A stretch of DNA of 64,000 nucleotides. Source: Oscillospiraceae bacterium. Its GTDB lineage: Bacteria > Bacillota > Clostridia > Oscillospirales > Oscillospiraceae. Made by a program: the position numbers and the translations under genes. Position 1 is the first letter of the stretch, and the number at the start of each line of letters is the position of its first letter. Shown piece after piece: positions 17,153 to 26,486 of this stretch. The notes below the pieces were generated by a model, which worked only from the letters and a program-made list of their open reading frames with translations, ran no database searches and was not told the origin of the DNA. Where the stretch lies: contig CADBJU010000003.1 in NCBI GenBank assembly GCA_902795045.1, forward strand, positions 62,001 to 126,000, given 5' to 3'.

Positions 17153-18652
17153 GTGGGAAAGGGATACATATGGAGCCGGCTTTTGCGGTCGGTCCTTTCC
17201 ATTCTGATCATTATGCTGATCGTGTTCACCATGATCTATACCATGGTGCCGCGCGAGAACATTTTCTTTGAAGACAGCACCTACCGCAAGCTCAGCAGCA
17301 AGTCCGACGACAAGACGGAGTATGTCTACTCCACATGGCAGAAGCTGGGCTACCTCGACTATGTGCGCATCAACGACTACTGCCTCACGCTCTACGAGGC
17401 GGGCACCCCCGAGATGAGCGAGGCGGTCAAGCCCGAGTCGAAGGAGAGCCAGGACTTCGTCCGCATCTATACCGAAAAGGGCTACACCGTCGAAAAGTTC
17501 CTGGGCAACGGGCGCTACTACGCCTATAAGGATGTGCCGATGATCCGGCGCATGGCCTCGTGGCTTTCCAAGCTCATCGTCATCGACACGCCCCTGTCCG
17601 TCAAGGATGAGACCAATCCCGATCTGCCGCGCTCGCTCTCTCTCGGGCGGACGCCGACCGGCGGCGTTGCGCTCATCGGCAGCGGCAGCGTCCACAAATA
17701 CCTGCTCTATACCGACAGTCACTTCCCGTGGCTGCACCAGAACATCATCAAGCTCAACTTCGGCACCTCCTATCCTTCCTACCAGGGGCTTGACGTGATG
17801 CGCGTGCTGTTCCAGTCCCAGGGCACGGAGGTCAAGCGGCACGTCACCTTCGACACCGGCTACGAGACTGACTCCGGCATCAACTTCGGCACGCTCAAGT
17901 ACAAGAGCGTGCTCGACCGCATGGACAAGAAAAAGTTCAACGACAACTACGCCGACTACGAGGTCTTTCGCAACCAGCCCTCCATGATCGGCACCTCCTT
18001 CATCATGGGCCTGCTTGCCATGGGGCTTGCCTATCTTCTGGGTCTTCCGATCGGCGTACTGATGGCGCGGCGCAAGGACAAGCTTGCGGACAAGCTCGGC
18101 ATGATCTACATCATCTTCATCATCGCCGTGCCGTCGCTTGCGTACATCTACCTGTTCCGCTACATCGGCACCACGCTTTTTAACCTGCCCTCGGTCTTCA
18201 CCACCTACGGGCCGGGGGATGTGCGCTCGTGGATCCTGCCGGTCATTTCCCTGGCCCTGCCGTCGATTGCCAACCTCATGCTCTGGACCCGGCGCTACGT
18301 GGTGGACCAGATGAGCGCGGACTACGTGAAGTTTGCCAAGGCCAAGGGACTCAATCAGCGGGAGATCTTCAACGGCCACATCTTCAAAAACGCCGTCATC
18401 CCCATCGCCCAGGGCATCCCCACCTCGCTTGCCGGGTGCATCACCGGCGCCATCATCACCGAGGCCATCTACTCCGTCGGCGGCATGGGCAAGATGCTCC
18501 CCAGCGCCATCAAGCAGTACAACAACGTCATGATCGTGGCGCTGGCCTTCCTGTTCTCCACGGTATCGGTGCTGTCCGTTCTGGCGGGCGATATCGTGCT
18601 GACCAAGGTCGACCCGCGCATTTCCCTCAGTGAGAAGGCAGGGAGGTCGTAA
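17153..18652 (+). CDS. Peptide ABC transporter permease (OppB type) with large extracellular insertion
   Basis: 499 aa, against about 310-340 for common OppB proteins. TM1 at about 8-28 is followed by some 245 residues of predicted extracellular sequence, then the permease core: GTSFIMGLLAMGLAYLLGLP, RYVVDQMSADYVKFAKAKG (EAA-loop type) and GAIITEAIYSVGGMGKML. It starts at GTG 17153 after AGGAGG. It overlaps the next permease by one base. It forms half of the membrane channel; the big outer loop probably docks the SBP. Confidence 0.9.
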   Translation: MGKGYIWSRLLRSVLSILIIMLIVFTMIYTMVPRENIFFEDSTYRKLSSKSDDKTEYVYSTWQKLGYLDYVRINDYCLTLYEAGTPEMSEAVKPESKESQDFVRIYTEKGYTVEKFLGNGRYYAYKDVPMIRRMASWLSKLIVIDTPLSVKDETNPDLPRSLSLGRTPTGGVALIGSGSVHKYLLYTDSHFPWLHQNIIKLNFGTSYPSYQGLDVMRVLFQSQGTEVKRHVTFDTGYETDSGINFGTLKYKSVLDRMDKKKFNDNYADYEVFRNQPSMIGTSFIMGLLAMGLAYLLGLPIGVLMARRKDKLADKLGMIYIIFIIAVPSLAYIYLFRYIGTTLFNLPSVFTTYGPGDVRSWILPVISLALPSIANLMLWTRRYVVDQMSADYVKFAKAKGLNQREIFNGHIFKNAVIPIAQGIPTSLAGCITGAIITEAIYSVGGMGKMLPSAIKQYNNVMIVALAFLFSTVSVLSVLAGDIVLTKVDPRISLSEKAGRS

Positions 18653-19575
18653 TGGAAGCTGACAACAATCTGTTTGAATTTGCGGACTTTGACGAGCTCG
18701 AGTCCGAACACATTGTGGCCCCGCGCTACTCCTACTGGAAGAGTGTCTGGCGCACCTTCTTCAAAAACAAGTTCACGGTCGGCGTGGCGGTCCTGCTGAT
18801 CTTCATCATCGCTTTTGCCCTCATCCAGCCCATGCTCTCCGGCTACAGCCCCATCGTCACGCCCAACATCAATAACGCCGACATGAAATTCCTCAAGCCC
18901 AGCGCCGAGCATATCTTCGGCACCGACCATGTTGGCAACGAGGTCTTCGACGCCGTGTGGGCGGGTGCCCGCAACTCCATCATCATCAGCTTTGTCTGCA
19001 CGTTTATCAACATGCTCGTCGGCATCCCCATCGGGGCGCTGTGGGGCTTTTCCAAGAAGATGGACCGCTGGATGATCGAGGTGTACAACATCATCTCCAA
19101 CATCCCCTTCCTGCTGCTGGCGATGATTTTGTCCTACGTGCTGGGCGCGGGCATGCGCTCGCTCATCATCACGATGACCTGTACCGAGTGGATCTTCGTG
19201 GCCTACTTCATCCGCACCCAGGTCATGATTATCCGCGACCGCGAGTACAACATGGCCTCCAAGTGCCTCGGCACGAGCACCTGGACCATGATCCTGCGCA
19301 ACATTCTGCCCTACCTCATCTCCGTTATCATGACCTATGTGTCCCGGCAGATCCCCTCGCTCATCTCCTACGAGGTGTTCCTGTCCTTCATGGGTCTCGG
19401 TCTCGGCACCACCAACGCCTCCCTGGGCCAGTCCATCTCCATGTACACCTCCTACATGAACGGCTATCCGCACCTGTTCTGGATCCCCGTGGGCGTGCTG
19501 GCCATCATCTCCATCTCGCTGTACATCGTGGGACAGAGGCTGGCGGACGCGGCCGATCCGCGCACACATATGTAA
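18652..19575 (+). CDS. Peptide ABC transporter permease (OppC type)
   Basis: 307 aa. An N-terminal cytoplasmic tail and TM1 (about 42-60) precede FGTDHVGNEVFDAVWAGARN, which is the OppC-family N-domain motif, and then five core TM helices with MASKCLGTSTWTMILRNILP as the ATPase-contacting loop. The ATG shares a base with the stop codon of the first permease (TAATG), showing coupling. It is the second half of the translocation channel. Confidence 0.92.
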   Translation: MEADNNLFEFADFDELESEHIVAPRYSYWKSVWRTFFKNKFTVGVAVLLIFIIAFALIQPMLSGYSPIVTPNINNADMKFLKPSAEHIFGTDHVGNEVFDAVWAGARNSIIISFVCTFINMLVGIPIGALWGFSKKMDRWMIEVYNIISNIPFLLLAMILSYVLGAGMRSLIITMTCTEWIFVAYFIRTQVMIIRDREYNMASKCLGTSTWTMILRNILPYLISVIMTYVSRQIPSLISYEVFLSFMGLGLGTTNASLGQSISMYTSYMNGYPHLFWIPVGVLAIISISLYIVGQRLADAADPRTHM

Positions 19576-19585
19576 GGGGGACGCC

Positions 19586-20656
19586 ATGGAAGAGAGAAAA
19601 ATCGTTCTGTCCGCAAAGGACGTGGAAGTCAAGTTCAGAGTCCGCGACCGCTACCTCACCGCCATACGCGGGGTGTCCCTCGACCTCTACGAGGGGGAGA
19701 CCTTCGCCATCGTGGGCGAGAGCGGCTCGGGCAAATCCGTTTTCACCAAGACCTTCACCGGCATGCTGGAGTCAAACGGCTCCGTGACAAAAGGCTCCGT
19801 CATGTTCCACGGGAAGGACCTGACCAAGCTCAAAACCGACAAGGACTGGGAGGGCATACGCGGCGCGAAGATCGCCACGATCTTCCAGGACCCCATGACA
19901 AGCCTCAACCCCATCCGCACCATCGGCTCCCAGATCACCGAGGTCATCGAAAAGCACCAGGGCGTTTCCAAGTCCGACGCCAAAGCCCAGGCCATCGAGA
20001 TGATGGAGCGCGTGGGCATCAAGGACGCGGCCAACCGCTTTGACGAGTACCCCTTCCAGTATTCCGGCGGCATGCGCCAGAGGATCGTCATCGCCATCGC
20101 CCTGTCCTGCCACCCGGAAATTTTGATCTGCGACGAGCCCACCACGGCTCTCGACGTGACCATCCAGGCGCAGATCATCTCCCTGATCCGCGACTTGCAG
20201 CATGAGCTCGGGTTCACAACCCTCTACATCACCCACGACCTCGGCGTGGTGGCGAATGTGGCCGACCGCGTGGGCGTCATGTACGGCGGGCAGATCATCG
20301 AGTACGGAAATGTGGAGGAGATCTTCTTCGATCCCCGCCACCCCTACACCTGGGCGCTGCTGTCGAGCCTGCCGCAGCTGGGCGAGAAGGGCAAAGAGCT
20401 CTATTACATCACAGGCACGCCGCCCTCTCTGTACAACGAGATCAAAGGCGACGCCTTTGCCCCGCGCAACGAGCATGCCCTCAAGATCGACTTTGTGCAG
20501 GAGCCGCCCTTCTTCAAGGTGACGGACACCCACTACGCCAAGACCTGGCTGCTGGACCCCAGGGCCCCGAAGCTTGAAAAGCCGGAGGTCATCCGCAACC
20601 TGCACGAGAAGATCCAGAAGATGACCGATAAGGGAGGCGCGTTCCATGTCGAATGA
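19586..20656 (+). CDS. Peptide ABC transporter ATPase (OppD type)
   Basis: 356 aa. Walker A GESGSGKS (44-51), signature [12 protein letters not shown], Walker [14 protein letters not shown], followed by the H-loop YITHDLG. The C-terminal oligopeptide-transporter extension is present ([14 protein letters not shown]). It hydrolyses ATP with the OppF-type partner to drive uptake. It overlaps the next gene by 11 nt. Confidence 0.94.
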   Translation: MEERKIVLSAKDVEVKFRVRDRYLTAIRGVSLDLYEGETFAIVGESGSGKSVFTKTFTGMLESNGSVTKGSVMFHGKDLTKLKTDKDWEGIRGAKIATIFQDPMTSLNPIRTIGSQITEVIEKHQGVSKSDAKAQAIEMMERVGIKDAANRFDEYPFQYSGGMRQRIVIAIALSCHPEILICDEPTTALDVTIQAQIISLIRDLQHELGFTTLYITHDLGVVANVADRVGVMYGGQIIEYGNVEEIFFDPRHPYTWALLSSLPQLGEKGKELYYITGTPPSLYNEIKGDAFAPRNEHALKIDFVQEPPFFKVTDTHYAKTWLLDPRAPKLEKPEVIRNLHEKIQKMTDKGGAFHVE

Positions 20657-21617
20657 AAAAAACGGCCGCGAAGTGATCCTGTCCGTCAAACATGTGGACG
20701 TCTCCTTCGAGGTCGGGCATAAAAAGAAATTCGACGCCGTAAAGGACGCGAATTTCGACATCTATAAAGGCGAGACCTTCGCCCTGGTGGGCGAGTCCGG
20801 CTCCGGCAAGACCACCCTGGGCCGCGCGATTTTGCGCATAAACCCGTGCAGCGCGGGCGAGATCCTCTTTGAGGGCAAGCGCATTTCGGGAAAGATCTCC
20901 CATGAGGAGGACCGGAACGTGGTGCGCAACATCCAGATGATCTTCCAGGACCCCGCCGCCTCCCTCAATGAGCGCGCCACCATCGAGTACTGCGTGTCCG
21001 AGGGCCTGTACAACTTCCACCTGTACAAGGATGAGGCCGACCGCATCGCCAAGGTGGACAGAGCGCTCGAGAGCGTGGGCCTGCTGCCCGAGCACAAGTC
21101 CCGCTATCCGCACGAGTTTTCCGGCGGGCAGCGCCAGCGCGTGGGCATCGCGCGCGCCATGATCATGGACCCCAAATTCATCGTCGCCGACGAGCCCATC
21201 TCCGCGCTCGACGTGTCCATCCGCGCGCAGGTGCTGAACCTGATGAACAAGCTCAAGGCCGAGAAGAACCTGACGTACCTGTTCATCGCCCATGACCTCT
21301 CCGTCGTGCGCTTCATCGCCGACCGCATCGCCGTCATCCACCGCGGCGAGATCGTGGAGATCGCCGATTCCGAGACCCTGTTTGAGTACCCCATCCACCC
21401 CTACACGGTGTCGCTGCTTTCGACGGTGCCGATGCCCGACCCCATTGTGGAAAAGAGCAGAAAGCACATCGTGTACGATCCCTCGCAGCTTGACCAGTCG
21501 GGCGAGAAGCGAGAGCTCAAAGAGCTGCGCCCGGGACACTTCGTCCTGGCAAACTCCAAGGAGTTTGCCGCCTATGAGGAAAAGATCACGAGGCTTGAGA
21601 AGGAGCGGCGTCAGTAA
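20646..21617 (+). CDS. Peptide ABC transporter ATPase (OppF type)
   Basis: 323 aa. Walker [10 protein letters not shown], signature [14 protein letters not shown], Walker [15 protein letters not shown]-loop IAHDLS, then the family's C-terminal tail ([15 protein letters not shown]). It is the last gene of the importer operon. Its stop overlaps the stop of the convergent minus-strand gene by 7 nt, so the two ends share DNA. Confidence 0.94.
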   Translation: MSNEKNGREVILSVKHVDVSFEVGHKKKFDAVKDANFDIYKGETFALVGESGSGKTTLGRAILRINPCSAGEILFEGKRISGKISHEEDRNVVRNIQMIFQDPAASLNERATIEYCVSEGLYNFHLYKDEADRIAKVDRALESVGLLPEHKSRYPHEFSGGQRQRVGIARAMIMDPKFIVADEPISALDVSIRAQVLNLMNKLKAEKNLTYLFIAHDLSVVRFIADRIAVIHRGEIVEIADSETLFEYPIHPYTVSLLSTVPMPDPIVEKSRKHIVYDPSQLDQSGEKRELKELRPGHFVLANSKEFAAYEEKITRLEKERRQ

Positions 21618-21976
21618 AAGCCCCAGGCGATGACCGCCGAGACAATCAGATACACGATCCCGAGAAAGAGAGGATAGTTGAAGGCTTCCTCTCTTTCTTC
21701 CTTTTTGTCGGCCTTCCATGCCGCATAGCTTTTCCCGTTTCGGGAGAGGCCGCGGCTGAAAATGTATTCGGAGATATCGAGATCGCCACGGAGGACCAAA
21801 GCGTACACGATCCCGCACACCAGCAGCACCAGGGCGATGACGGTGAGGGTATCGGTAAAGACCAGAAGCCTGCTCCCCTGCGGCGCTCTGAGGGCCCTGG
21901 CCGCGGGATAGGCAAGCGTCACCAGCAGGTGCGCGAGAAGCGTTCCCGGCTTCGGTCTCTTTCCGGCTTTGAACAT
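21611..21976 (-). CDS. Small two-TM membrane protein, possibly DUF3899
   Basis: 121 aa. TM helices at about 44-66 and 99-119 flank a basic/acidic cytoplasmic loop ([13 protein letters not shown]). The pattern of a hydrophobic pair around a charged loop, with a [13 protein letters not shown] stretch, resembles DUF3899 proteins. It is convergent with the transporter operon, overlapping its last stop codon. The function is unknown and the family call is tentative. Confidence 0.6.
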   Translation of the reverse strand: MFKAGKRPKPGTLLAHLLVTLAYPAARALRAPQGSRLLVFTDTLTVIALVLLVCGIVYALVLRGDLDISEYIFSRGLSRNGKSYAAWKADKKEEREEAFNYPLFLGIVYLIVSAVIAWGFY

Positions 21977-22050
21977 TGGCTCTCTCCCCTTTCACGGGTA
22001 TCATACCAGTTCCCACAGGCTTCGTCAACCGGGCACAGAGGTGTAAAACA

Positions 22051-22080
22051 GCAGGGGCCGATGTTTTGATCGGCCCCTGC
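22051..22080 (-). terminator. Hairpin downstream of the M13 peptidase
   Basis: A 12-bp perfect stem GCAGGGGCCGAT / ATCGGCCCCTGC with a 6-nt loop, 23 bp after the peptidase stop. On the minus strand it is followed by TGTTTT, a weak U-tract. Confidence 0.65.
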
Positions 22081-22102
22081 GCCTGTATAAATTCTGTCCG
22101 GC

Positions 22103-24145
22103 TTACCAGATGATCACACGGTCCTCCGGGGCGAGGTACATCCCGTCGCCCTCGGTGATGCCGTAGAAGTCCAGGAATTCGTCGAACTGCTGGAGCGTGC
22201 AGTTGACGCGCAGATAGCCCATCGGGTGCACATCGTTGATGCGGCGGTAGATCATCTGCAGCGTGTCCTTATCGAGCCAGAGGCCCGCATAGGCGCGGAA
22301 GAAGGCGTCGTAATCGAAGTTCTCCTTCTCGGCGGCAATGCGCAGCGCAACCTTGATGCCCGCCATATCGGCCCCGGCCTCGCCGGTCACGATGCTGCCG
22401 TAGAGGTCCTGCCCCTCCCAGAGGTGGATGGCGTTGTAGTAGTCCTCCATCTTCTGGTTGCGGCGGAGGAACTCCGCGTAATCCTCCTCCGTCCACCAGG
22501 CGGCCAGATTGCCGTCCTTGTCATACTGCGCGCCGGTGGAGTCAAAGCCGTGGGAGATCTCGTGACCGATCACGGCGCCGAGCGTGCCGAGCAGCTCCTC
22601 ATCGGACATGTCGCTGTTGTAGGCGCCGCCCTGAGCGAAGGCGCCGAGGATGGTGATAGTGTTGTTCGACCAGTCATAGAAGCAGTTGACAGTCTGGGGC
22701 GTAGAGCTCCACTTCTCCTTGTCCACGGGGTCGGGATACTCTTTTACGCTCTTGGCGATATTGTAAGCCATAATGCTTCTGTTGGCCTCCCAGAGGGTGC
22801 CGCCGTCCTCGGGTCCTGCAAAATTCAGCTCCTCACAGCTGTACTTTTCCCAGCTGTCGGGATAGAGGCTGCGGGGCTCGATGCTGTCCAGCTTCTCGAT
22901 GGCCTTTTCGCGGGTCGCGTCGGACAGGAAGTCAGCCTCTTCAATGATTCCGTGGTAGGCGTCCAGGATCTCCTTCATCATGGCGAGGATGCGATCCTTG
23001 TCTTCCTGCCGGAGATAGGTCTGGGTATAGAGCTGCGCTACAGGCCACGCCAGTGTGTCGGCGACCGCATCGGAGAAAACCGTCTCATCGTCGAGCATGC
23101 CAGTTGCGCCGGAGATGGCGTTGTTGCAGGCATAGTTCCACTCATAGCACTCGCGGTCCAGGCTGCCCGCCGCGCCGAGGACGCCGTGCACGATGATAAA
23201 GTCCTTTATAAGAGGCAGGTTTTCATCGGTGTACAGCTCTGCAAGCTTTTTTAGTCCGTCGGGGTTCATAACCATATACTGTTCCGCCTCGGGAAAGCCC
23301 GTGGCTGCCAGCTCCTCCAGGATCGGGAGCTTGCCCTGGGCCGCCTTCAGCTCGTCAAAGCTGTAGTAGTTGAGGATCTTTTCCCTGAAGTCCGGCTTCT
23401 GCTGATCTTCGCTGGTATACAGGGCGGGGGCCAGCATGGTCTCAAAGGCCAGGCAGTTGTCGATCTTCTGCTGCGCCTCTTCCTCTGTATAGCCGAGCTT
23501 AATGAGCATCTTATCCGCAAGCTCCGTCAGCGCTTCCTTCTTGATGGCGCCGTAGTCGGTCAGCTTCTCATACTCGGCGGAATCCCCGAGCAGAAGGTCG
23601 GCATCCATCACAGTGAGCACATATTTGGTGGAGTCCTTGGAATCAGGATAGGACCCGGCGTAAAAGAGCGGGGCAAGCTCGTCCTCATCGCGGGTATTCA
23701 CAAAGAACGCGCTCAGCTCGTCGATGGAGCTGACAGCCTCCAGAGGCGTGATTGCCTCCTTGAGCGGTGTGACGCCCAGTGCATTGCGGCTGTCCCAGTC
23801 CATCATCAGCTTGAACAGGTCGTAGGCCAGGCGCGCGTCATGTCCCTCCGGCGCGTCGCCGAGGAACATGTTTTTGATATCCTCCGCCTTCTTCAGACTC
23901 AGGTCCATCAGGGTGCCGCCGAAGGGATAGCCCTCCGGGATCTCAAGGGCGAGGATCTTGTCCTTGTTGACGGCAAGGACGAAGTTGTCCTTCAGATCGG
24001 CAGTCGTCTCTTCCGTCACGACGCCGTCCAGATCGCTGCAGATCCAGGGCGTGCCTGTGGTGTAGTCCGGCCCGTCGGCAAAGGCGGAAACTGTAAGCGA
24101 CGCAAGCAGCGCCAGCGCCAGCAGGATGCTGAGGAACTTTTTCAT
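22103..24145 (-). CDS. Secreted M13-family zinc metallopeptidase (PepO/neprilysin type)
   Basis: 680 aa. A signal peptide (MKKFLSILLALALLASLTVS, cleavage after AFA) sends it across the membrane. The zinc site is clear: VIGHEISHGFDSTGAQYD (HExxH) and GEAGADMAG (ExxxD, third ligand). N-terminal M13 features are present, as is the C-terminal VNCTLQQFDEF region. M13 enzymes cut short peptides. It lies convergent to the peptide importer, which fits external peptide trimming followed by uptake. The full length agrees with the family. Confidence 0.93.
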   Translation of the reverse strand: MKKFLSILLALALLASLTVSAFADGPDYTTGTPWICSDLDGVVTEETTADLKDNFVLAVNKDKILALEIPEGYPFGGTLMDLSLKKAEDIKNMFLGDAPEGHDARLAYDLFKLMMDWDSRNALGVTPLKEAITPLEAVSSIDELSAFFVNTRDEDELAPLFYAGSYPDSKDSTKYVLTVMDADLLLGDSAEYEKLTDYGAIKKEALTELADKMLIKLGYTEEEAQQKIDNCLAFETMLAPALYTSEDQQKPDFREKILNYYSFDELKAAQGKLPILEELAATGFPEAEQYMVMNPDGLKKLAELYTDENLPLIKDFIIVHGVLGAAGSLDRECYEWNYACNNAISGATGMLDDETVFSDAVADTLAWPVAQLYTQTYLRQEDKDRILAMMKEILDAYHGIIEEADFLSDATREKAIEKLDSIEPRSLYPDSWEKYSCEELNFAGPEDGGTLWEANRSIMAYNIAKSVKEYPDPVDKEKWSSTPQTVNCFYDWSNNTITILGAFAQGGAYNSDMSDEELLGTLGAVIGHEISHGFDSTGAQYDKDGNLAAWWTEEDYAEFLRRNQKMEDYYNAIHLWEGQDLYGSIVTGEAGADMAGIKVALRIAAEKENFDYDAFFRAYAGLWLDKDTLQMIYRRINDVHPMGYLRVNCTLQQFDEFLDFYGITEGDGMYLAPEDRVIIW

Positions 24146-24364
24146 GTTGCGGTCTCCTTTTATTGTAATATTTTATTATGCCTTTGTTTTTCTTATTATA
24201 TAAACAATCCTATAAAAATTCAAGAGAACCGGGTTGAAAACAAATCTTTAGCAATTTATCACAAAAAAGAATCTTTGTATTAGGTGATATTGTACAGGGG
24301 GTGAGAAATGCACAAACCTGCTTGGCAAATCGGACTTGTGCATTTATATTCATAGCCAAGATAG
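24146..24364. other. Gene-free stretch upstream of the M13 peptidase
   Basis: AT-rich stretch that should hold the peptidase promoter. AAATGCACAA (24305-24314) and TTGTGCATTT (about 24329-24338) form a short inverted repeat, possibly an operator or hairpin. No gene seen. Confidence 0.35.
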
Positions 24365-24724
24365 AGGCGCGGCGTTCAAGAGTACACCCCCGCACGGAAG
24401 CAGCTTTCGCGGGAGTGGAAAGGGGACATCGCCGAAGCGGTGAAATGCAGCTGCGTGTTTCTTTGCTGGGCCGTCGGAGAAGATCCGCCGGACTGTCACG
24501 CGAGTGGAGCGCTATCGAGTACGGGATTCACCGCCGGGGCCACCGATGCCCACCAGTATGAACGCATCTGCGACACCTGCCTGCGCTGCAGTCCCTTTAT
24601 GGTCGAAAAGTCCCTGGCGCGAAGCGGCGTGCACGGCACGGACGAGCACATCCCCGTGCGCTCCTACCTGCAGGGCATCCGGGTGCTCATGCGCATCATG
24701 GAGCTCGGCAACATCGAGGTGTAA
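24365..24724 (+). pseudogene. C-terminal remnant of an M20-family metallopeptidase
   Basis: The frame opens after a stop at about 24362-24364 and ends at TAA 24722-24724. The last 60 residues match the end of M20 dipeptidases/deacylases: TDAHQYERICDTCLRCSPF, then SGVHGTDEHIPVRSY and QGIRVLMRIME, including the His-Gly-x-x-Glu-x-I metal/dimer segment. All catalytic N-terminal sequence is missing, there is no credible start, and the preceding sequence is low quality, so it is a decayed gene end. Confidence 0.62.
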
Positions 24725-24815
24725 GTGTGACAGTTGTGTGACAGTTCATGTGGTATCTTGGACCCGTAAAGCGAAGAACCAACAATATAACAATATAATA
24801 AAGGAGGATATCACA

Positions 24816-25148
24816 ATGAGTGAAGTCAATAAGAATCTGGAGAATATGGCCGACGAGCAGCTCGGCACCGTGGCGGGCGGCATGTCCGCGGAATACCTCG
24901 CGGCGATGGACGTGATGGCCGGCAAGTACGGCAACGGTGAGGACCGCAGAAGAAGACTCACCGCGGCAGGCTTCAACTATGACGCCGTGCAGCATCTGGT
25001 CAACGGCCTTGCCAAGGGCTACGGCCCCGTCGCCGCCGATGTCATCAACGGCCGCTACGGCAACAACGAGTACCGCATCAACGCCCTGCGCGCCGCGGGC
25101 TACGACCCCTACCTGGTGCAGGATCTTGTCAACGCGATGCTGAAGTAA
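24816..25148 (+). CDS. Double-glycine-leader protein with two Cpl-7 wall-binding repeats
   Basis: 110 aa, preceded by a strong AAGGAGG (24801-24807). Residues 1-22 (ending EQLGTVAGG) look like a bacteriocin/Nif11-type leader with a Gly-Gly cleavage site, as used by C39-peptidase exporters. The remaining sequence is two copies of the Cpl-7 repeat: VMAGKYGNGEDRRRRLTAAG and, about 40 residues later, VINGRYGNNEYRINALRAAG, each followed by the V-Q-x-L/D-V-N element. Cpl-7 repeats bind cell-wall muropeptides in phage lysozymes and peptidases. No catalytic domain is attached and no exporter is adjacent. Likely role: secreted wall-binding or bacteriocin-like protein. Confidence 0.8.
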   Translation: MSEVNKNLENMADEQLGTVAGGMSAEYLAAMDVMAGKYGNGEDRRRRLTAAGFNYDAVQHLVNGLAKGYGPVAADVINGRYGNNEYRINALRAAGYDPYLVQDLVNAMLK

Positions 25149-25209
25149 ACCGACAGTCAAACGGGCGCGTTGCAAAATACCAGTTTTCACAAAACACAGT
25201 CTTATGAGC

Positions 25210-25356
25210 GTAGGGGAGGGGCGCCTGTGCCCTCTATGGGTATGCCCCTCCCGGCAGTACAGCACAACCATAAAAAACAATGTACGGCGAAATCGTAGCA
25301 TTTTACGAAATCGCCGTACATTTTTCGTAGTTCGGGCACAGGCGCCCCTCCCCTAC
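25210..25356. mobile_element. MITE-like inverted-repeat element (GTAGGGGAGG ends)
   Basis: Perfect 23-nt terminal inverted repeats (25210-25232 and 25334-25356) begin GTAGGGGAGGGGCG and end CGCCCCTCCCCTAC. Inside is a second imperfect palindrome, 25279-25322, with AATGTACGGCGA-type arms. It encodes nothing. The rest of the 25149-25500 gap is AT-rich promoter sequence. Confidence 0.82.
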
Positions 25357-25443
25357 TGCCGGGAAGTATCACATTTACAGGTACAACCCCATTTTGAAAC
25401 GCGCCCTTTTTTTGTTTCTGCTGTAGATTTTTTATGTCAACTG

Positions 25444-25452
25444 TGATATAAT
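25444..25452 (+). promoter_or_regulatory. Extended -10 promoter of the phosphatase gene
   Basis: TGATATAAT (TG-N-TATAAT) at 25444-25452, about 50 nt before the start codon. The -35 is weak, which is usual for extended -10 promoters. Confidence 0.55.
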
Positions 25453-25500
25453 GCGCATCGACAATAAATATGATTACATTTACACAGGAGAATAAGCCGC

Positions 25501-25971
25501 ATGTGGCCTTTTGGAAAGAAAAAAGTGCAAGTCACCGTCATGAGCCGTGAAAACGCCATTCAATACTGCCGGGAAAAGCACAGGCAGCCTTCGGTGATCA
25601 TCTCCATCTCCGACCCCAACCGGACGTATGAGACGGGCCCCTTCTGCTCGAAAGAAAACGGCGTGACCGCCATCCTCCCCCTCTCCTTCTGCGACGCCGA
25701 CGGTCCGGGCAAGGACGTGTACGGACGCGACGTGGACGAGAGCGACCTGATGCAGGATGAGGACGCCGCGAAGATCGCGCGCTTTGTGCGGGAAAACCGC
25801 GACAAGCTCATCATCGTCCACTGTGACGCCGGGTTCTCCCGCTCGGCAGGCGTGGGGGCGGCGATCGCCAAATACTTCACCGGCGACGCGAAGCGCTATT
25901 TCGGCGGCGTTGATTACGAGCCGAACATGTGGTGCTATTCCAAAACCATGATGGCGCTGCTGGAGGCTTGA
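25501..25971 (+). CDS. CX5R tyrosine/dual-specificity phosphatase-like protein
   Basis: 156 aa. The active-site loop reads IVHCDAGFSRSAGVGAAI: Cys, five residues, Arg, then Ser, the protein-tyrosine phosphatase signature. A preceding Asp-rich region (LMQDEDAAKIARF) could supply the general acid. There is no signal peptide, so it is cytosolic. It is monocistronic, with its own extended -10 promoter and a strong terminator (25993-26027). A BY-kinase is encoded elsewhere in the window, but no direct link can be shown. Confidence 0.82.
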   Translation: MWPFGKKKVQVTVMSRENAIQYCREKHRQPSVIISISDPNRTYETGPFCSKENGVTAILPLSFCDADGPGKDVYGRDVDESDLMQDEDAAKIARFVRENRDKLIIVHCDAGFSRSAGVGAAIAKYFTGDAKRYFGGVDYEPNMWCYSKTMMALLEA

Positions 25972-25992
25972 CAAATACATACCGCATAAAAA

Positions 25993-26027
25993 ACCGGCAG
26001 GCCCCGCGGCCTGCCGGTGTGTTTTTT
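25993..26027 (+). terminator. Intrinsic terminator of the phosphatase gene
   Basis: Perfect 11-bp stem ACCGGCAGGCC / GGCCTGCCGGT with a CCGC loop, then a T-run (26021-26027). It also lies just past the convergent BlaI-type gene. Confidence 0.9.
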
Positions 26028-26040
26028 CTGTATGCAGCAC

Positions 26041-26412
26041 TTACAGCGACGCCTTTTTCGCTTCAAGCTTTGCCTGGAATTTGTCGATCAGCTCCGCGTT
26101 CACAGAGGGATTTTCGAGCATGGCGTCAAAGAGCATTTCCAAGCGCTCCGCCCCGCCGTTGAAGACGTTGCGGGCATAGTACTCGACACCCGTGAGTGTG
26201 GCCTCGTACAGTCTGCCGTATGACTTGCCGCTGCGGGCAAAGCCGCCCTCGGTCAGCGCGCCCTTGGCCAGCAGCCGGTTGAGCAGGATATGTATGGAAT
26301 TATCCTTCCAGTTTTTGTCCACCGACAGCTCCAGAATTTCACCGCGAGTCAGCGGCTTCCCGGCATCCCAGATCACGTTCATGATTTCAAGCTCGCTTTT
26401 GGTTAATTCCAT
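26041..26412 (-). CDS. BlaI/MecI/CopY-family transcriptional repressor
   Basis: 123 aa. It opens with the family winged helix: LTKSELEIMNVIWDAGKPLT then NSIHILLNRLLAKGALTE, followed by a helical dimerisation tail. Such repressors bind TACA/TGTA operators and are usually inactivated by a BlaR1-type protease sensor. No BlaR1 gene is adjacent, so its signal is unknown. It has a near-consensus promoter (26487-26515) and is probably monocistronic and self-regulated. Confidence 0.88.
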   Translation of the reverse strand: MELTKSELEIMNVIWDAGKPLTRGEILELSVDKNWKDNSIHILLNRLLAKGALTEGGFARSGKSYGRLYEATLTGVEYYARNVFNGGAERLEMLFDAMLENPSVNAELIDKFQAKLEAKKASL

Positions 26413-26486
26413 TGTTACCCCTCTCTCTGTCTGTGCGCCGCGGGATTGAACGCTCCTTTACGGCATAATGCATAATATACGCATTT

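Noticed and set aside
14805-18379. Long minus-strand frames across the peptide transporter genes.
   Set aside because: Antisense shadows of strongly C-ending codons in the SBP and permease genes.
25199-25370. A CRISPR array, from repeated palindromes.
   Set aside because: There is one nested inverted repeat and no set of direct repeats with spacers.
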